Positions 1-5,028 of a DNA stretch of 5,028 nt are shown in pieces (position 1 is the stretch's first letter; each line of letters starts with the position of its first letter). Source of the DNA: Actinomycetota bacterium (GTDB lineage Bacteria > Actinomycetota > Actinomycetes > Actinomycetales > Cellulomonadaceae); assembly GCA_018898235.1 (NCBI GenBank), contig JAHIJU010000383.1:1-5028 (forward strand), read 5' to 3'. The notes beneath the pieces were generated by a model. It was given only the letters and a program-made list of their open reading frames with translations, ran no database searches and was not told the DNA's origin. A program made the translations under genes and the position numbers.

Positions 1-795
1 ATCTTCGACTCCGGCGTCGGTGGGCTCACGGTGGCCCGTGCGGTGATCGACCAGCTCCCGCACGAGCAGGTGCTCTACATCGGCGACACGCTCAACACCC
101 CGTACGGGACCAAACCGCTCGCGGCGGTACGGGCCCACGCCCTGGCGGTGATGGACGATCTGGTGGACGCCGGGGTGAAGATGCTCGTCATCGCGTGCAA
201 CACGGCGTCCTCGGCGACTCTGCGGGACGCGCGTGAGCGGTACACCCAGCGGCACGGTCTGCCGGTGGTCGAGGTCATCCTGCCGGCTGCCCGACGGGCC
301 GTGGCCGCCACCCGCTCGGGGCACATCGGGGTGATCGGCACCGCGTCCACCATCTCGTCGCGCGCGTACGACGACGCGTTGGCGGCGGCCCCCGGCGTCC
401 ACCTGACGTCGCGGGCCTGCCCGCGGTTCGTCGAGCTGGTCGAGGCCGGGGTCACCACCGGGCCAGAGGCGCTGGCCGTCGCGCACGAGTACCTCGACCC
501 GGTCCGGGAGGCCGGCGTCGACACCCTCGTCCTGGGCTGCACGCACTACCCGTTGCTCACCGGCGTCATCTCCTACGTGATGGGCGACGGGGTGACCCTG
601 GTGTCCAGCGCCGAGCAGACCGCGCAGGACGTGGTGCGCACGCTGGTGGCGCACGACCTGCAGCGCGACCCCGCCGCGGGCCCGCCGGCGCACAGGTTCG
701 TGGCGACCGGTGACCCGGTGGCGTTCGCGGGGCTGGCCCGGCGGTTCCTCGGCCCCGAGGTCGCCGCCGTCGAGGGTGCGGCGGCCCTGCGATGA
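1..795 (+). CDS. murI: Glutamate racemase MurI (5'-truncated by the window edge)
   Basis: This enzyme interconverts L- and D-glutamate without a cofactor and supplies D-glutamate for the UDP-MurNAc peptide of peptidoglycan; it is cytoplasmic. The frame is open from base 1, and the first visible residues, IFDSGVGGLT, are the family's N-terminal motif, so only about 7-12 residues are missing. The GTG or ATG codons inside the window are not the true start. Numbering from the first visible residue, the Asp-Ser pair is D3/S4, the first catalytic cysteine is C66 in ACNTAS, and the second is C180 in GCTHYPLL with H182 beside it; E148 in LVEAG probably matches the active-site glutamate. The substrate-loop PYG motif is present at 34-36. 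The 264 visible residues are close to full family length. The stop overlaps the next gene by four bases (ATGA), which indicates translational coupling. Identification is secure; the promoter lies outside the window. Confidence 0.97.
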   Translation: MFDSGVGGLTVARAVIDQLPHEQVLYIGDTLNTPYGTKPLAAVRAHALAVMDDLVDAGVKMLVIACNTASSATLRDARERYTQRHGLPVVEVILPAARRAVAATRSGHIGVIGTASTISSRAYDDALAAAPGVHLTSRACPRFVELVEAGVTTGPEALAVAHEYLDPVREAGVDTLVLGCTHYPLLTGVISYVMGDGVTLVSSAEQTAQDVVRTLVAHDLQRDPAAGPPAHRFVATGDPVAFAGLARRFLGPEVAAVEGAAALR

Positions 796-1580
796 GGCTG
801 ACCGTGCTGGGCTGCGCGGGGTCGTTCCCGAGTGCGACGTCGGCGGCCTCGGCCTATCTGGTCCAGGCCGACGATGCCGACGGTCGCACCTGGACCGTGC
901 TGCTCGACCTCGGGAACGGCGCGCTGGGGCCGCTGCAGCGCCTCGGCGACCCGACGGCGCTGGACGCCATCGCGATCAGCCATCTGCATGCCGATCACTG
1001 CGCCGACCTGGTGGTGCTCAACGTGCTGCGCCGCTACCGGCCGGCGGGCCCGTGCCCCCCGGTGGACCTGTGGGGACCGCCCGGGACGGCCGCCAGGATC
1101 GCCGAGCTCGGCGGTACGGACCCGGCCACCGACTCCTCCGGCCAGTTCGACGTGCACCAGTGGGACCCGGCGACGCCCGTCCAGGTGGGGCCGTTGCGGT
1201 TGGAGCCGGTGGCGATGAACCACTCGGTGCCGACCTTCGGTGTGCGCGTGGTCGGACCGTCGGACCGGGACCCGGGCCGTACCGTCCGGCTGGGCTATAC
1301 GGGTGACACCGACGCCGGGCCCGGGCTGGACGCCCTGGCCGCCGGTGCGGACCTGCTGCTCGCCGAGGCCGCGTACCAGGAGGGCCGCGACGACCTGTCG
1401 CGGGGGGTGCACCTGACGGGCCGTCGGGCCGGTGCGGCCGCGTCCCGCGGTGGCACCGCCCGTCTGGTGCTCACGCACCTGCCCACGTGGAACGACCCGC
1501 AGCTGGCGCTCGCCGAGGCGCGCGAGGTCTACGCCGGTCCGCTGGAGCTGGCCGCACCGGGGCAGGTGCGCGTCCTGTAG
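792..1580 (+). CDS. MBL-fold hydrolase, Rv1339-like cyclic-nucleotide phosphodiesterase
   Basis: This is a 262-residue metallo-beta-lactamase-fold hydrolase. The sequence shows the metal-binding HxHxDH motif as HLHADH (H64, H66, D68, H69), a third-ligand histidine at H144 (MNHSVP), the bridging aspartate D172 in GYTGDTD, and the late histidine H229 in LTHLP. HLTG at 207-210 also matches this subfamily. A complete ligand set predicts an active dinuclear metal site. Gene order between murI and rph matches Rv1339 of M. tuberculosis, described as an atypical class II phosphodiesterase that lowers cAMP, so the likely reaction is hydrolysis of a 3',5'-cyclic nucleotide in the cytoplasm. A related substrate, as in RNase Z-like members of the fold, cannot be excluded. 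The ATG is chosen because it overlaps the murI stop (ATGA) and leads straight into the first beta strand (MRLTVLGCAG). No good Shine-Dalgarno lies at normal distance (GAGGG is 15 bases upstream), so translation probably depends on ribosomes finishing murI. Confidence 0.9.
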   Translation: MRLTVLGCAGSFPSATSAASAYLVQADDADGRTWTVLLDLGNGALGPLQRLGDPTALDAIAISHLHADHCADLVVLNVLRRYRPAGPCPPVDLWGPPGTAARIAELGGTDPATDSSGQFDVHQWDPATPVQVGPLRLEPVAMNHSVPTFGVRVVGPSDRDPGRTVRLGYTGDTDAGPGLDALAAGADLLLAEAAYQEGRDDLSRGVHLTGRRAGAAASRGGTARLVLTHLPTWNDPQLALAEAREVYAGPLELAAPGQVRVL

Positions 1581-1597
1581 CCGGCCCGGCGCCGGCT
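1579..1597 (+). terminator. GC-only hairpin at the phosphodiesterase stop codon (possible terminator)
   Basis: A perfect inverted repeat begins within the TAG stop. Bases 1579-1585 (AGCCGGC) pair with 1591-1597 (GCCGGCT) around a five-base loop, and up to three wobble pairs could extend the base of the stem. No T-run follows, so this is not a classical intrinsic terminator, although U-less hairpins are often proposed to act in actinobacteria. The position, just after a two-gene unit and before a promoter-like sequence, favours a boundary role. Chance is a real alternative in DNA this GC-rich. Confidence 0.35.
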
Positions 1598-1609
1598 GTG
1601 GTCCGTCGG

Positions 1610-1631
1610 GCGCTGCGCGGGGGCACAGCGC
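1610..1631. repeat. Inverted repeat upstream of the rph promoter
   Basis: GCGCTG at 1610-1615 and CAGCGC at 1626-1631 are perfect inverted half-sites separated by ten bases. The repeat ends seven bases before the -10-like hexamer of rph and so covers the place where a -35 element would lie. It could be an operator or a second hairpin in the readthrough transcript. Six-base dyads are common by chance at this GC content, and no regulator is encoded in the window. Confidence 0.25.
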
Positions 1632-1638
1632 GCCCCGT

Positions 1639-1644
1639 TAGGCT
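1639..1644 (+). promoter_or_regulatory. -10 element of a probable leaderless rph promoter
   Basis: TAGGCT fits the actinobacterial -10 pattern TANNNT and sits in an otherwise GC-saturated gap. Exactly six bases (1645-1650) separate it from the A of the rph ATG at 1651, which is the usual distance from a -10 hexamer to +1. Transcription would then begin at the start codon and give a leaderless mRNA, a common arrangement in actinobacteria. In agreement, there is no convincing Shine-Dalgarno before this ATG; the only candidate is a three-base AGG at 1640-1642. No TTGACA-like -35 is visible. Confidence 0.55.
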
Positions 1645-1650
1645 CGTCGC

Positions 1651-2406
1651 ATGGTCTCCTCCAGCTTGTCCGGGTCCGTCCGCGCCGATGGACGCGCAGC
1701 CGACCAGCTGCGTCCGGTCACCCTCACCCGCCGCTTCCTGGACGTCGGGGAGGGCAGCGTGCTGGTCACCTTCGGCGGCACCACCGTGCTGTGCGTCGCC
1801 TCGTTCACGGAGGGTGTGCCGCGCTGGCGCAAGGGGTCCGGCGAGGGCTGGGTCACGGCCGAGTACTCGATGCTGCCGCGGGCCACGTCGACCCGCTCTG
1901 ACCGGGAGTCGGTGCGCGGCAAGATCGGCGGCCGCACGCATGAGATCTCCCGGCTGGTCGGCCGCTCGCTGCGCGCCGTGGTCGACACCAAGGCGTTGGG
2001 CGAGAACACGATCGTGCTGGACTGCGATGTGCTGCGCGCCGACGGCGGCACCCGCACGGCCGCGATCACCGGGGCGTATGTCGCTCTCGCCGATGCGCTG
2101 AGCTGGGCCAAGGGGCGCGGCATCGTCCGACGTGAGGTGCTCACCGACTCGGTCTCGGCGATCAGCGTCGGCATCATCGACGGCGTCCCGATGCTCGATC
2201 TGCCCTACGTCGAGGACGTGCGGGCCGACACCGACATGAACGTGGTGGTGACCGGTTCGGGGCGGTTCGTCGAGGTGCAGGGCACCGCCGAGCACGCACC
2301 GTTCGACCGCACCGAGCTCGACGCGCTGCTCGACCTGGCCCTGGTCGGCACCACGGAGCTGTGCCGGATGCAGCAGGTCGCGCTCGCGGACCCGGCGGAG
2401 GGCTGA
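1651..2406 (+). CDS. rph: Ribonuclease PH
   Basis: RNase PH is a phosphate-dependent 3'-5' exoribonuclease that trims tRNA precursors and other RNA 3' ends, releasing nucleoside diphosphates; it works in the cytoplasm as a hexameric ring. The 251 residues match normal family length. Visible motifs are the N-terminal RxDGR as RADGR (11-15), the conserved segment EYSMLPRAT (71-79), the RNA-contact helix starting GRTHEISR (94-101), the phosphate-binding GGTRTA (132-137, with T134 and R135), and the acidic active-site stretch from YVED to DMNVV, in which D189 and D195 have the six-residue spacing of the family's catalytic aspartates. All key residues are intact. The ATG at 1651 is preferred because it lies six bases after a TAGGCT -10-like hexamer and gives the usual short lead before RADGR. 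rdgB follows two bases after the stop, the conserved rph-rdgB pair. Confidence 0.97.
   Translation: MVSSSLSGSVRADGRAADQLRPVTLTRRFLDVGEGSVLVTFGGTTVLCVASFTEGVPRWRKGSGEGWVTAEYSMLPRATSTRSDRESVRGKIGGRTHEISRLVGRSLRAVVDTKALGENTIVLDCDVLRADGGTRTAAITGAYVALADALSWAKGRGIVRREVLTDSVSAISVGIIDGVPMLDLPYVEDVRADTDMNVVVTGSGRFVEVQGTAEHAPFDRTELDALLDLALVGTTELCRMQQVALADPAEG
2397..2402 (+). promoter_or_regulatory. Ribosome binding site that fixes the rdgB start
   Basis: GGAGGG, a strong complement to the 16S rRNA 3' end, lies in the last codons of rph. It sits six bases before the GTG at 2409. It favours that GTG over the upstream in-frame ATG at 2361, which would add 16 residues (MPDAAGRARG...) encoded entirely within rph and not expected in the family. 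Confidence 0.8.
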
Positions 2407-2408
2407 GC

Positions 2409-3022
2409 GTGGGCGGCGCCCGCCTGGTCCTGGCGACGCACAACCGGCACAAGCTCGGTGAGCTGCGGGCGATCCTGCAGCCCGCGCTGCCGGGCCTGGA
2501 TCCGTCGGCCGTCGTCTCGGCAGCCGACCTCGCCCTGCCCGAACCGGTCGAGGACGGGCTGACCTTCGAGGCGAACGCCCTGCTCAAGGCCCGGGCGATC
2601 GTCGCGGCGACGGGTCTGCCGGCCGTGGCCGACGATTCGGGGCTCGCGGTGGACGTGCTGGGCGGCGCACCCGGCATCTTCTCGGCGCGGTGGTGCGGGC
2701 GGCACGGCGACGATGCGGCGAACCTCGACCTGCTGCTGGCCCAGCTGGCCGACATCGCGGCGCCGCACCGTGGCGCGCGCTTCGTGTGCGCGGCCGCCCT
2801 GGTCACCCCGGACGGCCTGGAGGTCGTCGAGCACGGCGCCCTGGTCGGTGCCCTGGCCGATGCCCCCCGCGGGTCGCACGGGTTCGGCTACGACCCGATC
2901 CTGGTGCCGACGGGTGAGGTGCGGACCTGCGCCGAGCTGGAACCGGCCGAGAAGAACGCGCGCAGCCACCGTGGCCAGGCGTTCCGTGCGCTGGTCCCGG
3001 CCCTGGCCCGCGCCCTGGGGTC

Positions 3023-3026
<4 letters not shown>
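2409..3026 (+). CDS. rdgB: Non-canonical purine NTP pyrophosphatase (dITP/XTP/ITP), RdgB/HAM1 family
   Basis: The enzyme hydrolyses deaminated purine nucleoside triphosphates (ITP, dITP, XTP) to monophosphate and pyrophosphate, keeping hypoxanthine and xanthine out of DNA and RNA; it is a cytoplasmic Mg-dependent homodimer. The GTG-initiated protein has 205 residues, the family norm. Motifs in order are the nucleotide-binding THNRHK (10-15), TFEANALLKA (52-61), the catalytic ADDSGLAVDVLGGAPG (74-89, with D76 the expected general base), SARW (92-95), the base-recognition FGYDP (159-163), and SHRGQA (186-191). No expected motif is missing. The start is GTG at 2409, behind GGAGGG with a six-base spacer. 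The gene begins two bases after the rph stop, and its stop overlaps the ABC-F start by four bases (GTGA). It is therefore probably co-transcribed from the rph promoter. The corresponding gene in M. tuberculosis is Rv1341. Confidence 0.97.
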
Positions 3027-4639
<1,613 letters not shown>

Positions 4640-4674
4640 GCCCTGGTCCGCGGGTGCTCAGGGGGCAGAGCCGC
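4640..4674. terminator. Short gap between convergent genes, possible weak bidirectional terminator
   Basis: Thirty-five bases separate the ABC-F stop from the stop of the minus-strand gene. CCCTG at 4641-4645 can pair with CAGGG at 4659-4663 (13-base loop), and GCCCTG at 4640-4645 can pair instead with CAGGGC at 4676-4681, inside the end of the opposing gene. GCTCAGGG occurs twice as a direct repeat (4656-4663 and 4673-4680), which is what creates the alternative pairings. There is no T-run on either strand. A terminator is expected here by position, but the structure is weak. Confidence 0.25.
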
Positions 4675-5028
4675 TCAGGGCAGTCGGCCCACGAACGCCA
4701 TGGCCTGGCGCAGCAGGACGCCCTGCCCGCCCTGCATCTCGAGCTGGACGGAGTCCTCGCATGCCTGCTCCGGGGTGAGCCAGGCCAGGTCGAGGGCGTC
4801 CTGCTGCGGCCGGCAGTCGCCTGCGACGGGGACGATGTAGGCCAGGGACACGGCGTGCTGGCGTGCGTCGTGGTACGCCGTGATGCCCGGGGTCGGGAAG
4901 TACTCGGCGACGGTGAACGGCTGGGGCGTCGCGGGGATCTGGGGCAGCGCCATCGGGCCCAGGTCCTTCTCGATGTGCCGGACGAGGGCGTCGCGCACCC
5001 GTTCGTGGTAGTTCACCCGTCCATCGCC
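4675..5028 (-). CDS. Nudix-like hydrolase, DUF4916 type (C-terminal part; 5' end outside the window)
   Basis: The frame is open to the right edge, so this is the last 117 residues of a longer protein; about 50-60 residues are probably missing if it has usual family length. The in-frame GTG at 5016 is unlikely to be the start because it lies inside the Nudix region. From the first visible residue (GDGRVNYHER), a Nudix-box skeleton can be read: G3, five residues, E9, seven residues, R17, then HIEKDLGP. Compared with the consensus REUXEEXGU, three glutamates are replaced (H18, K21, D22), so classical Mg-pyrophosphate catalysis is doubtful. The following YHDARQHAVSLAYIVPV and DALDLAWLTP segments (52-68 and 77-86) match my recollection of actinobacterial DUF4916 Nudix proteins. 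The substrate is unknown. It converges on the ABC-F gene, so it is a separate transcription unit. Confidence 0.75.
   Translation of the reverse strand, partial: GDGRVNYHERVRDALVRHIEKDLGPMALPQIPATPQPFTVAEYFPTPGITAYHDARQHAVSLAYIVPVAGDCRPQQDALDLAWLTPEQACEDSVQLEMQGGQGVLLRQAMAFVGRLP

Noticed and set aside
573..1478. A 301-codon minus-strand open frame across the murI/phosphodiesterase junction
   Set aside because: It spans two well-supported plus-strand genes, is rich in Arg, Gly and Pro, and has no domain signature. Long antisense frames are expected at this GC content.
1471..2295. A 274-codon minus-strand open frame opposite rph
   Set aside because: It has low-complexity Arg/Ala/His/Pro composition and lies opposite an intact RNase PH gene; no ribosome binding site or family motif was seen.
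2361..2408. An upstream ATG that would extend RdgB by 16 residues
   Set aside because: The extra residues lie within the rph coding region and do not resemble RdgB N-termini. The GTG at 2409 has a well-spaced GGAGGG, and the family's first strand begins just after it.
5014..5016. The minus-strand GTG at 5016 as the true start of the Nudix-like gene
   Set aside because: The frame stays open to the window edge, and the upstream residues GDGR supply the first glycine of the Nudix-box skeleton, so the start lies outside the window.

Overview
This window comes from a chromosome with very high GC content, and coding positions prefer G or C at the third base. The gene order murI, an Rv1339-like metallo-beta-lactamase-fold phosphodiesterase, rph, rdgB matches the conserved actinobacterial cluster (Rv1338-Rv1341 in Mycobacterium tuberculosis). 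The convergent DUF4916-type Nudix gene also fits an actinobacterium. I lean towards Micrococcales (a Cellulomonas-like lineage) on gene order and protein style, but the sequence alone does not settle the genus.

Layout. Positions 1-795 hold most of murI (glutamate racemase, missing a short N-terminus at the left edge). Its stop overlaps by four bases (ATGA) the start of a metallo-hydrolase at 792-1580, related to mycobacterial cyclic-nucleotide phosphodiesterase Rv1339. A 70-base gap follows. It holds two GC-rich inverted repeats and a TAGGCT -10-like hexamer exactly six bases before the ATG of rph, so it looks like a transcription-unit boundary with a leaderless promoter. rph (1651-2406, RNase PH) is followed after two bases by rdgB (2409-3026, non-canonical purine NTP pyrophosphatase), which starts with GTG behind a clear GGAGGG ribosome binding site. 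rdgB overlaps by four bases (GTGA) an ABC-F ATPase gene (3023-4639). A convergent gene on the minus strand (4675-5028, cut by the right edge) encodes the C-terminal part of a Nudix-like protein whose Nudix box is degenerate.

How the genes fit together. MurI supplies D-glutamate for peptidoglycan. Its coupled neighbour probably hydrolyses cAMP or a related cyclic nucleotide. RNase PH trims RNA 3' ends with phosphate, and RdgB removes deaminated purine nucleotides from the pool. The ABC-F protein probably acts on the ribosome, either in translation quality control or in protection against a drug. All are cytoplasmic.

Most of the window is an ordinary, conserved core region. I see no mobile element, CRISPR array, tRNA, rRNA or clearly new system. 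The points most worth a second look are the rph promoter region, the ABC-F gene coupled to rdgB, and the degenerate Nudix box.
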